Part shown: piece by piece, positions 1-8,766 of the stretch
Position numbering within the stretch: the first letter of the stretch is position 1
How the letters are laid out: each line of letters starts with the position of its first letter
Source: Ustilago trichophora
Lineage: Eukaryota; Basidiomycota; Ustilaginomycetes; Ustilaginales; Ustilaginaceae
Assembly: GCA_900323505.1 (NCBI GenBank)
Contig: OOIN01000006.1
Location: 372,001-436,000 of the forward strand
Length of the DNA: 64,000 bases
Reading direction: 5' to 3'
Position numbers and translations under genes: made by a program
The notes under the pieces: model-generated
Seen by the model: only the letters and a program-made list of their open reading frames with translations
Told to the model about the DNA's origin: nothing
Databases searched by the model: none

Positions 1-5
1 CACCC

Positions 6-3000
6 ATGGGTGACCGTCGAATGTCGCTCCCTGCACAAGGACCATACGGCGGTGCCCCGCCTCAGCAGGTTGCCTACCAGAACGCGCCGCAAGAGAGCCT
101 ACCACCCATGCCAGAGCCTCAGACCATCGCCAGGGCTCCTGTCCAACAGCAGTACTCAGCACCACCACCGCAACCTCAGGGGAACGCCTACTCACCTGCT
201 CCTCCCATTGCAGGCCTAGCCACCATCGAAGAGGATAGCGAATCGCAGGCTGGTACCATCAAGACGCTCCAAAAGTTGCCTACCATCGGTAAGACTGGCA
301 CAAAGGGCGCTGCTGGCAACAGTGTCTCGCGCAACAACATTGAGCAGTTCGAAGCGATGGCTGAGGCAGAAGAGGATGAGGAGGAGGTTAAGAGGCAGAT
401 GATCGCCATGGGCATGCAGCCTGACGAAGACGCTTTCTCTTCTCGTCGCGGTGACTCGCCGGACGTTCCGGCTTCTAGAGTCGTCGCTGAGGCACCGGCG
501 GAGACTCACGCCGCCTCGTCGAGCCGTCGTACTGATGCATCGCAGGCATCGTCGACTAGCACTTACAGGCCGCGCGCCAGCGACATCTTCCAGACCGTAT
601 CGCACGCCCAGCAGCCTCAATCTCCCCCAGCGGAGCAAGCCCAACGCACTCCTGCACCTGTCGAGACTGTTACAGCAAACGTTGGCCGCTCGCAGGACAC
701 TGCTCCTTCCTCAGAGCTGAGGACAACGGACGACAGCCAATCCGCCATCCCTCGTCGCCCCTCCGTAGTGTCACTGCGCCGATCATCTTCGTCTCACGGC
801 ATCGGTCTGCAAGCGCTCGAGACCAACCTTGTGCGGTCCACCACACCCAAGATCACTACGAGCTCGCGTGCGGTAGTGACCATGGCCAACGTGGCTCGGC
901 CCGACAGCTCTTCGAGCCCGCTCGCGTCTCCTTCTGTCGGACACGAGGATTCGACGAGGTCGCGCAAGAACAGTGCGCTTCGTGCGGCTGCTCTGGCTCG
1001 AGAGGAAGCCGAGAGAAAGAGTGCGGAAGAGCAAGCTCGAGCTGCCGAGGAGCGGGAGCGCCAATTGCAAGTCGAGCAGGCTCGACAGGCTGCTGCTGCC
1101 GAGAAAGGGGCAGCACAGCGAGAGGCTGCCAGGATCCGTGCTGCGGAACAGCAGAGATTGGAGAGGGAGAGGATTGCAGAGCATGCTCGCCGACAGCGAG
1201 AGTTGCGCGAGCAGGAAGAGGAACAGCGATTCAAGGCGGCGGAAGCTGAAAGGGTTGCTAGGGAACAAGAGCTGAAGCGCCAGGAGGAGGAGCAGCGTGA
1301 GGAGGCAGAGCGACGATCGCGCCAAGCTGCCGAAGCTTTGGCTACCCAGAAGCGTGCTGAATCACGCCGACTGGCCGATATCGCAGCAATCAAGTCGTCG
1401 GCATCGAGCGAACGACTTGACAGGATCAATGCAGCCATCGGGAACCCGCCTAGCTCGATCGCCCCCTCTGTACCTTCCAAGACGACAGCACCGACGTTCG
1501 CTGCTCCAGGCAAGATGAGCGATCGGGACCGTGTCGCGCTCAAGCGGCAGGCAGTTCACCGAATCGACGGATGGCTGTCGAGCGCCGCCAGTCCCAACCC
1601 TTCGCACATGGAGACGCCGGGTACACCCAGTGCGTCGGTTCTCTCGGTGATGCGAAAGGAGCCAGAGCCATCCACTGTGCTCAATGACGAGGCGCGATCG
1701 TCGTTCGCTTACCGTTCACCGTCGCAGGTGATCAACCCTCTGTGGGAAGGCAGATCTTCTCGCTCTCAAGCAAACGAAGGTGCGATGCCCAAGTCTCGCA
1801 CCATGGCGGATCTCACTTCTACCAAGGCATCGGCTGCTGCCGCGGCTGAGGGTTCTGCAACAGGGCGGGACGAGCCCATTCCACAGCTGTCAGCGGAGTT
1901 GCGGGCGCTCGTGGACAGCTCAGAGATCCGCCCCGCTCGAAAGTCGGGTACTGCGCTCAAGGAGCACCCCATCAGTCGCAGGCTGTCAGGTCTCGGATCG
2001 ACCGAGAAGATGGCTCCAGTCGTGGGACCGGCTGCTTCGGTCAACCAGAAGTCGTCGGAGGCTAAGCGGGAACGTCACACCTCGATGCCTTCTTGGCCTC
2101 GTCCTGGGATGCCGGGCTCGGACGTAGCTGGTGCGCCTGCTACTGTCGTCCCCCCATCGAGCTCAAGTTCGAATGTTCACAACAGCAATCGCGTAGTCCG
2201 CAACCCCGAAGCGCGAGAAGTTGGCATCCCTTCTCGAGTGGAAAAGACGCTGATGGCGCCGACAGCGGAGGGGACGACGCGGTGCAAAGATGAGCCTGGT
2301 TACGATGCACGGTCGGCTCGTGGTGGACGAGGAGGACGAGTGGCTTCTGTTGCACAACTGTGGTCCAAGATCGCAGGTGACGACGAGGTGGCAGCTGCAG
2401 ATGCTGGTCGAAGCTCTTTGACAGCCCCACAGACGGATTCGGAGCCACGCTCTGCTTCGCCCTCGAGCGCGTCTACGGTGAAACCCAAGGCGCGACGATC
2501 GTCCAACGCGGCCGGTGGGGCACCTGCGCTCGACTTTAGCAAGAAGGCCATGACCTCCTCGGCTTCTGTAGGAGTCACCACGATCGCTGCCACGTTCGGA
2601 GGCTGTGCAAGCTCGACAAAGCCTGAATCGCTCAAGAGCTTTACGGCGCCGCAGTTTCTCAACACGAGTGTATCCAAGCCCGTGTTTGCCAAACCTAGCG
2701 ATCACCCAGCACCAGCCAAGACGGAAAAGCGACCGTTGCCCAAACCCGTGCTTGAGCCAGGCGCCGTCCCCGCTCCGCAACTGGTCCGTCCCACAGCCAT
2801 GCGACCTCCCGCGGCGGCCGACCGTCCTTCTCGCAGAATCAGCACACAGCTCCTCTCCACATTTGAAAAGGAAAAGACACACAAGAAGGAAGAGGCGTCG
2901 GTAAGGGAGATGATGAGCAAAGTCGCTGTCGACTCTACCATCTTGGGAGCCTTGCAAAGCGTCGATGCTAATCACGAACTGTCGACGCTGAGATGTGCAG

Positions 3001-3098
3001 ATGGTACAGAGGCCAAGATCGCCATGAGCGGGAGAGGGACTACCAAAGCTATCGGCGAGAACAAGTTGAAGAGCCTGAGGGCTGTTTGGGGCAGTTAG
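6..3098 (+). CDS. Large low-complexity coiled-coil protein, unknown function, probably 5'-partial
   Basis: An open frame of 1030 codons with no recognisable catalytic domain. Residues 1-80 are Pro/Gln-rich. An acidic patch (EAEEDEEEVKRQ) lies near 118-130. A long Arg/Glu/Gln/Ala-rich stretch at about 320-460 has strong coiled-coil character. The rest is Ser/Thr/Pro-rich and looks disordered, except for a conserved-looking C-terminus (about 950-1030) with predicted helix (KKEEASVREMMSKVAVDS) ending in KLKSLRAVWGS. The frame is open to the window edge and the first ATG lies only 5 bases in, so the true N-terminus may be outside. The composition resembles fungal scaffold or cytoskeletal proteins, but I recognise no family and assign no function. 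It is followed by a long T tract. Confidence 0.6.
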   Translation: MGDRRMSLPAQGPYGGAPPQQVAYQNAPQESLPPMPEPQTIARAPVQQQYSAPPPQPQGNAYSPAPPIAGLATIEEDSESQAGTIKTLQKLPTIGKTGTKGAAGNSVSRNNIEQFEAMAEAEEDEEEVKRQMIAMGMQPDEDAFSSRRGDSPDVPASRVVAEAPAETHAASSSRRTDASQASSTSTYRPRASDIFQTVSHAQQPQSPPAEQAQRTPAPVETVTANVGRSQDTAPSSELRTTDDSQSAIPRRPSVVSLRRSSSSHGIGLQALETNLVRSTTPKITTSSRAVVTMANVARPDSSSSPLASPSVGHEDSTRSRKNSALRAAALAREEAERKSAEEQARAAEERERQLQVEQARQAAAAEKGAAQREAARIRAAEQQRLERERIAEHARRQRELREQEEEQRFKAAEAERVAREQELKRQEEEQREEAERRSRQAAEALATQKRAESRRLADIAAIKSSASSERLDRINAAIGNPPSSIAPSVPSKTTAPTFAAPGKMSDRDRVALKRQAVHRIDGWLSSAASPNPSHMETPGTPSASVLSVMRKEPEPSTVLNDEARSSFAYRSPSQVINPLWEGRSSRSQANEGAMPKSRTMADLTSTKASAAAAAEGSATGRDEPIPQLSAELRALVDSSEIRPARKSGTALKEHPISRRLSGLGSTEKMAPVVGPAASVNQKSSEAKRERHTSMPSWPRPGMPGSDVAGAPATVVPPSSSSSNVHNSNRVVRNPEAREVGIPSRVEKTLMAPTAEGTTRCKDEPGYDARSARGGRGGRVASVAQLWSKIAGDDEVAAADAGRSSLTAPQTDSEPRSASPSSASTVKPKARRSSNAAGGAPALDFSKKAMTSSASVGVTTIAATFGGCASSTKPESLKSFTAPQFLNTSVSKPVFAKPSDHPAPAKTEKRPLPKPVLEPGAVPAPQLVRPTAMRPPAAADRPSRRISTQLLSTFEKEKTHKKEEASVREMMSKVAVDSTILGALQSVDANHELSTLRCADGTEAKIAMSGRGTTKAIGENKLKSLRAVWGS

Positions 3099-3187
3099 AT
3101 CGACTTTTCTGTTGGAGAAAGAAGAAGTTTGTTTACCCTTGGATGATCTCATGACACTAGACACAAGCAATTTGTAGCATCACACAT

Positions 3188-3222
<35 letters not shown>

Positions 3223-3773
3223 GCAATGACGATGTTTCTTGGACAGCATCTCGGATTGATGGGTGAAGATCCATATTGGGATATGGTGTTGAAGCTGAAG
3301 CTGTGCGAGTGAGAAGATGTCGTCCAAACATGAGAGAGAGTTACGGTCGACAGAGAGTGGCGACATCATGAATTTTTGAATTTTTTGGGGGCATAGCGGA
3401 GATTTCCGCAGATTTTTTTTTTCTTAAATTTTGTGCAAGCCGACTTTCTTGTTTTGGCAGGCACGCTGAAGACCAAAGAGAAAAAAAAAACGTGGCGAGA
3501 AACAAAATTTGGTTTCTGTGCATACAGCTGATTCTACTGTATCGTATCGATCGATGATCATCACAAGGCTCAAGTCGCTCGTCTGTTTGTTTGTGTTTTC
3601 GCGCGGGGCAAATGTGGTCCACCCCCAAATTTCTTTGCAGGAGTTCTTGACGGGGAGTCACGTAGATGGATTGACCTTACACATCTGCCCTTTCTCTATT
3701 CTTTCCTTCTTCCCTCCAACATCAAGATCCCCTCCATCTGCTCAATCGCGCAGATACTTACATCCTTACAACA
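3099..3773. other. Intergenic region, 675 bp
   Basis: No credible gene. It holds a 28-base T homopolymer (3192-3219) just after the upstream stop codon. The T/C-rich stretch from about 3680 to 3770 is the likely promoter and 5' leader of the symporter gene, whose ATG follows a CAACA context. Confidence 0.6.
3192..3219. repeat. Poly-T homopolymer (28 T)
   Basis: An uninterrupted run of T about 95 bp after the stop codon of the first gene. It may sit in that gene's 3' end region. Length is likely to vary between isolates and sequencing runs. Confidence 0.9.
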
Positions 3774-6700
3774 ATGCTCGACGTTCATACAGCCAACGCT
3801 CTCGTCTATTCGACCCTATGCGGTTTCATGCTGGTCGGTCTCTTTGCTGGTTACAAGGTTCGCAACACCACCGACTTTTTGTCGGGTCTTCGAACCCAGA
3901 GTGGTAAGTCTTTTTTTTTTTTTTTTTTTTTCATCTTGTTGCATTTCCTTCCTTTGGAGGCTTTGTCATCAAGTTTGACTGACCCTCCTCGCTCGTCTTC
4001 TGGCTTGTTCGACGTCACAGTCTTCCCACTCACCCTCAACTGGTTCGCATCAAGTTAGTATCAAGACCCAGTCCTACCCATTTTGAAGTTACCCCAAACC
4101 CCCATATAAGTCATCCCACCGCTGCAAACAGCGGACTTGAACGGATGAATACACACACACACAAGAAAATGAGACAGCTAGCAGCGCCCCTCAAATACAG
4201 TTGCCAGGCTCGAGCTAGACGCTTCAAGCATGTCGCTTTGTTTTTTCAATAGGTATGTTCCCTTCGCGACCCCCTTCCTTTCCTCGATCGTAATCGGTCC
4301 ATCCTCCCCTCTTGTCACCTGCTTGGCTCGACGCCTTTTCCCCTGATTTGATTTTGGCCCCTTGTGGCATGTCGCCCTCCATTGCCTCGAATGGATCGGC
4401 TCGAGGATTCCAACAAGACAATAATTTCACCAGCAAGACGCAACGCCAACGATTCCCGATACATCAAGAACGCCACAGCTCCCAACCAAGCTCCACGACA
4501 GTCTGACGAAACCTTTTTGAAGCCATGCAAGACCGATAGGCCTTCAAGATCCCGAACCCTTCAATATCCTTGCCATTTCATCGCGAGATGCAAGCCGGAC
4601 GTCAAGCCTCATAAAGACCAAACTCAATCAGTTTGGCATCAGCTACGGGTGCTCTCGTGTCTGATCTGCAGTCTTTGTTGGCTCCGTCTTTGGTCGAGCC
4701 GATCGTGAAACTGTTGATCCTTGAGTTGGTAGTCTGGCTGCGTGCTTGGAGCTTTGTAGCTCCTCCCTCGCATCCGATGACCGACTAGACACGAAGGGCT
4801 GAGATCATACCGTCATCGGCATCCAACGGTCCGCCTTTGTCCTGTCACCTTACCTCCAAACATTCCTAAGATCTCGCTGATTGCGAGATCGAAGATGAAT
4901 GCTTTGGTGGTTCGGCGGACAGCGTACAGCGGCGGATCAGGATGCTGATATTACCTGATCGAGTTAGGACTCGCGAAGGGAATGCTGCATGCCTGCTCAT
5001 TTCATCCCCATCTATTCATGTACTCTACCTTTGTACCTTCCTCTCTGGCGGATTGTCTTCTTTGGACAGGCCGGTGTCCGTGCTGTCCTAACCCTAGTAG
5101 CACTGGCAGCGGCAGCATGGACATGGGCTTGTCCTTGAAGTCTTTTTGCCGGCTAGGTATCCCTCCCCATGCTCCGATTTCTTCTTTCGCGGTGCCAAGG
5201 TCGTCGCAGACCTGCGTTGAAGGTAGGACAGGCGGGAAGAATGGTTAAGAAACGGCGCCGTTTGGCTAGAATGGTCAGCTAGAGCGGTCATCTCCTGCAA
5301 GGTTAATTCGCCGCTCTGACTGATTTGCTCTGGAACGGGAGCCTAGTTCGCATGCGGATTTGTTCATCCGGCAGCCAGACACAACCATGCCTGGCACTGG
5401 CCGCCATCTCGATTATTCTTCAAACCTGTTCCGCCGACTTCAATGTCGGGATCTGCTCGATGCTCGCCATCGTTGTCCACTGACCCACTTACTCACCCAC
5501 TTGCTCTCCATCTCGATCACTTGCTTTTGTTCGCCAACAGACATGTCGTCGTCGCTCCTTTTCGGTTACCCCCAGCTTGCCGTCATCCCCAATGCGGGTG
5601 TTCTCGGTTTGGTCGCGTACTGCTTCTCGACTGTCGCTCCGCTGTGGGCTTTCGCTTGGCTTGGACCTCAGATCCGACGAGTCTGCCCTGATGGATTCAC
5701 GCTCGCCGAATACATCCGACGCCGATTCGGATGGCCCGTCGGTATCCTCTCGGCCGTCATCTTTGTCGGATTCATGTTCTGCTTCATGCTCGTCGAGCTC
5801 AACACCTACGGTTCCGCGGTCAACACGCTTGGTGGTGTCAACCCTACCATTGCCGCCCTCATCGTCGCTGTTAGCACCACCATCTATACGGCCTACGGTG
5901 GATTCAAGGCCTCGCTCTGGACCGACAACGTCAACGCCGTCATCATTCTTACGTTTATCGTGATTGCTTCGATCGCCGTTGGTGTCAACCTCGACATTGA
6001 TCATGCTCGCGTCGAGTCTTCTGGTTTGCTCAAGCCCCAGCGACTCGGTGGTGAGCTCTGGTACATCTTGACTGCCGCCATCGTGTTTAGCCAGATGTTT
6101 AACCAGGGTTTCTGGCAGCGAGCTTTCGCTTCCAAGGACAACAAGACGCTTTATCTCTCGGTTATCTTTGCCACCGTTCCTCTGTTTGCCGTCTGCATGC
6201 TCGTCGGTATGGCTGGACCTTTGGCGTGGTGGTCGGGTCTCTTCAACGGTCCCACTGCCGAGGATGATGGATCGCTTACGTTTTTCTACATCCTCAACAC
6301 TTTGCCCAACTGGTTGACGGGTATCGTGATTGTGCTCTGTGGATGTCTCAGTTCTTCGGCGTACGATACGTTCCAATCGGCCCAGATCTCGACGATTCAG
6401 AATGACGTTTTCCTGGGTCGTCTCAACATCTGGTGGTGTCGTGTGATTCTCGTCCTCATCAACGTGCCTTCGGTCGTTCTTGCCGTCAAGAACATTGACA
6501 TTCTCGAAGTGTTCCTCATCGCCGATTTGGCAGCCATCGCATGTATCCCAGCCTTCCTGCTCGGTCTCGTACCTCAACTCTACTTCCTCAACGGCGTCGA
6601 TGCGGTCGGTGGAGCCGTCGGAGGATTCTTGACCGTCTTCCTCTTTGGAACCATCTTCTACGGCAACGCTTCGGATGGGATCAAACTCATCGGCCTTCCC

Positions 6701-7039
6701 AACGGACTCTACATTGACGACTTTAGCGTTCTCGGCGCCTTCTTCGCTGCTCCTCTCGGAAGTGTCGGATGGACTTTTGCCACGTGCGCCATTCGAGCCG
6801 GTCTCACCTGGATCTACTGCAGATACACGGGCAACAAGTTCACCGTCTTCGAGTACAGAGAGTTTGACGTCTCCAAATGGGCTCTGCCCGAAGATAGACC
6901 CGCTGATTTCCACGCTATTCACGGCAGTGGAAATCCAAACGACGGTCACAAGCTCGACAACGATGCTCATCTCGAAGGCGGCGCTAAACTTCACAGATAC
7001 GGTTCCGACGTTTCGTCTGGCGATGTCGTTCACAAGTAG
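3774..7039 (+). CDS. Sodium:solute symporter family permease (three exons)
   Basis: Multi-spanning plasma-membrane transporter of the SSS family (TC 2.A.21), the family of fungal urea permeases; the substrate is not known here. Exon 1 is 3774-3903 (MLDVHTANALVYSTLCGF..., ending DFLSGLRTQS), exon 2 is 4021-4053 (VFPLTLNWFAS), exon 3 is 5541-7039. Introns are 3904-4020 (GTAAGT...CAG, with a T tract) and 4054-5540 (GTTAGT...ACAG). The phases join exactly, giving about 553 residues. Family features: a polar loop then GYPQLAVIPNAG, LGPQIRR, GFTLAEYIRRRFG, and TTIYTAYGGFKASLWTDNVNAV, plus about 12-13 hydrophobic helices. The C-terminal tail (about 500-553) is hydrophilic and probably cytosolic. The 1.49-kb second intron is very long for this genome; a missed micro-exon is possible but not needed for continuity. 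Confidence 0.8.
4054..5540 (+). other. Long intron 2 of the symporter gene
   Basis: Bounded by GTTAGT and CCAACAG. It contains a short CA dinucleotide run near 4150 and several short chance ORFs, none resembling a protein. No RNA gene is evident. The exons either side join in frame within a conserved part of the transporter. Confidence 0.6.
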
Positions 7040-7594
7040 ACGATTTACACAACATCAGGGTCACGTTTCAACAACCTTTGTCCCACAACTTGCAAACACC
7101 TCCTCCCAACCTTTTCTTTGGATTGACAACTGCTCGGAAAACCCCTCTTTAAGCCTCTTGCCCGATCTTAGGATTTGACCATGATCCATCTTTGTTCTCG
7201 GTAGCTTCGTCTCACAAATATCTTAACTCCCTCTTTCCTCTTTCCTCTTTCCTCTTTCCTCTTTCCTCTCCCACCTGGTATCGTCGCTCGAAACTCCCTC
7301 GCTTGTTGCTGCTTCATCGTTCGTCAAAAAGCGCCTTTGTAAAGTGCTCCTCGATCGATTTTCAATGCTATCTTCTTCTCCGGTTTGTTTGGCATCATCC
7401 TGATTTGAGTTTGTCGAAAATCTCTAGCAAGGCCAACTCTTGATCCAGCCCAGAGGGAGATTGTCAGGTTGGCTTTTCTATGAGGTTGGAATGGCTCGTC
7501 TTTAAGCTTTCATGACTTGGTCTAGACATCCTGCACTCGCTAACGTGATGTTCGCAGACGCCTGTACTCGGCAGCAAATTTTGAGTCGAGCCAC
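7040..7594. other. Symporter 3' region, no gene
   Basis: T/C-rich AT-leaning DNA after the symporter stop. It holds a 7-bp CTCTTTC tandem (about 7231-7268). CTAACGTGATGTTCGCAG near 7541-7558 looks like an intron branch site plus acceptor, but no exon could be tied to it. Confidence 0.5.
7231..7268. repeat. (CTCTTTC)n microsatellite, about 5 copies
   Basis: Perfect tandem copies of a 7-bp pyrimidine unit in the 3' flank of the symporter gene. Confidence 0.85.
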
Positions 7595-7722
7595 TCATAT
7601 CCTAAAAAAAGGAATAATCCACCTCGGAGCCACCCCCCGTAGCCACCCCGGGTGGCTCCAAGGTGGCTCGTCATCAGAGCCACCTACCCCGGGTGGCTCC
7701 GAGGGGTGGCTCCGAGGTGGAT
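7595..7722 (-). repeat. GGTGGCTC palindromic repeat, copy A
   Basis: Perfect 20-bp inverted arms at 7617-7636 and 7703-7722, with further GAGCCACC/GGTGGCTC palindromes (including CCCCGGGTGGCTC) between them. A 20-bp tail, TTCCTTTTTTTAGGATATGA on the minus strand, occupies 7595-7614. The same tail, perfect, sits in the opposite orientation beside copy B at 20360-20379, so these are two members of one dispersed family. MITE-like by structure; no target-site duplication was identified. Confidence 0.75.
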
Positions 7723-7985
7723 CTTCCACATAGGTTGGCTTCTGCGGTGGGTCCGAGACCTGGGACATGCACTGTACTTTGATTGCACATACACACGAAC
7801 CATGAAGATTGAACAAGTACGATTCGATTACGAAGCACGGAGAGAGGTGGGCATCGAGTATGAGGAACTGTCCGAGTGACAATGTACCGTGAAGTCAGTG
7901 ATTGTGTCCTCGAGCGAGCCGCAGAACAAGGTTCAAGACAGTACTTACATTGAGCAGTCTTCTCTAGTCTCCTAAGGTCGCTCCT

Positions 7986-8339
7986 CTAGTCCACGTAGTG
8001 TCGTCGCTGTATGACAACCGAGATGTTGTAGCCGGCGAAGATGGGATAGCTTAGTAGCGCACCCATGTACGGGGTCGGCAGGATCGCATCCGACGGATGA
8101 ATGGACACGGCCAGGCCGATTTGGCTAGGTACGTGAACGAATCCAATCGTGGGAGGGTACAGGTCGTGTGTGAGCTTGAGGTCCTTCCAAAGATCGACGA
8201 CACGGGTGCGCACGGTTTGCCAGAAGGTCTTAGCAACGTGCCTGGCAACGGTGGTCGGATAGTGAGGCTGCGCAACGACGTGTGTGGGCAGCATAGGCGT
8301 GCCACGGCGCCTGAGGTTGTGGAGTGGAAGAACCGGCAT
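7986..8339 (-). CDS. Hypothetical small ORF, 117 aa, doubtful
   Basis: Starts MPVLPLHNLRRRGTPM at an ATG and ends GYNISVVIQRRHYVD. The second half is moderately hydrophobic (IGFVHVPSQIGLAVSIHPSD). I do not recognise it. The 23 bases before the ATG on the minus strand resemble a fungal 3' splice site (CTCAC then TTTTCAG), so it could be a terminal exon, but the upstream DNA is a tandem repeat with no clear donor. It may be a remnant or part of the neighbouring transposon. Confidence 0.3.
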   Translation of the reverse strand: MPVLPLHNLRRRGTPMLPTHVVAQPHYPTTVARHVAKTFWQTVRTRVVDLWKDLKLTHDLYPPTIGFVHVPSQIGLAVSIHPSDAILPTPYMGALLSYPIFAGYNISVVIQRRHYVD

Positions 8340-8351
8340 GCTGAAAACGTG

Positions 8352-8568
8352 AGTTGGACGAGGTGAGGAGCGTCACAAAGTGAAGAGCGCTGGACGAGGG
8401 TTAGAGCGCTGGACGAGGTGAAGAGCGTGAACGAGGTGAGGAGCGGAGAGATGGACGAGGTGAAGAGCGTCGCAAGGTGAGGAGCGCTGAACGAGGTGAA
8501 GAGCGCTGGACGAGGTGAGGAGCGGAGAGATGGACGAGGTGAAGAGCTGGACGAGGTGAAGATGAGGA
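8352..8568. repeat. Degenerate ~19-bp minisatellite (CTGGACGAGGTGAAGAGCG)
   Basis: About eleven imperfect copies of a unit close to CTGGACGAGGTGAAGAGCG, with some 17- to 24-bp length variants. It lies about 200 bp beyond the 3' end of the transposase ORF, where CACTA elements carry subterminal repeats bound by their accessory protein. That role is inference. Long minus-strand Ser/Leu/Arg-rich frames here are by-products of the repeat. Confidence 0.8.
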
Positions 8569-8766
8569 GCGAAGAGGCAAGGAGCGTCGAGTCGAGAGGA
8601 GCAAGCTGCTGCTGGTGGAGGCGGATGCTGGAGATGTCGGTGTTGAAGACCAAAGGCCGCAGAAGATGCGGAAGCAACACGATGCGGACAGAAGGCCAAT
8701 GGCGAGCAACCAGACAAGGTTGAGCTCGTCCATGGCTTCATTACGTTGGATCAACGCGCAAATGTC

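Noticed and set aside
2163..3170. 335-codon minus-strand frame opposite the first gene
   Set aside because: Arg/Ser/Gly-rich antisense of low-complexity coding DNA; no conserved motif.
4364..4708. Gene nested in the symporter intron
   Set aside because: 114-codon frame of random composition, no homology pattern, and other frames there are equally open.
5489..7033. 514-codon minus-strand frame opposite the symporter
   Set aside because: Antisense shadow: the plus-strand frame is a conserved multi-spanning transporter, and the minus product is a highly charged, repeat-free translation with no family features.
8051..8754. Several minus-strand Ser/Leu/Pro-rich frames, one with a hydrophobic start (MDELNLVWLLAIGLLSASCC)
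   Set aside because: Most of their length is translation of the 19-bp minisatellite. The hydrophobic start has no donor site linking it to another exon.
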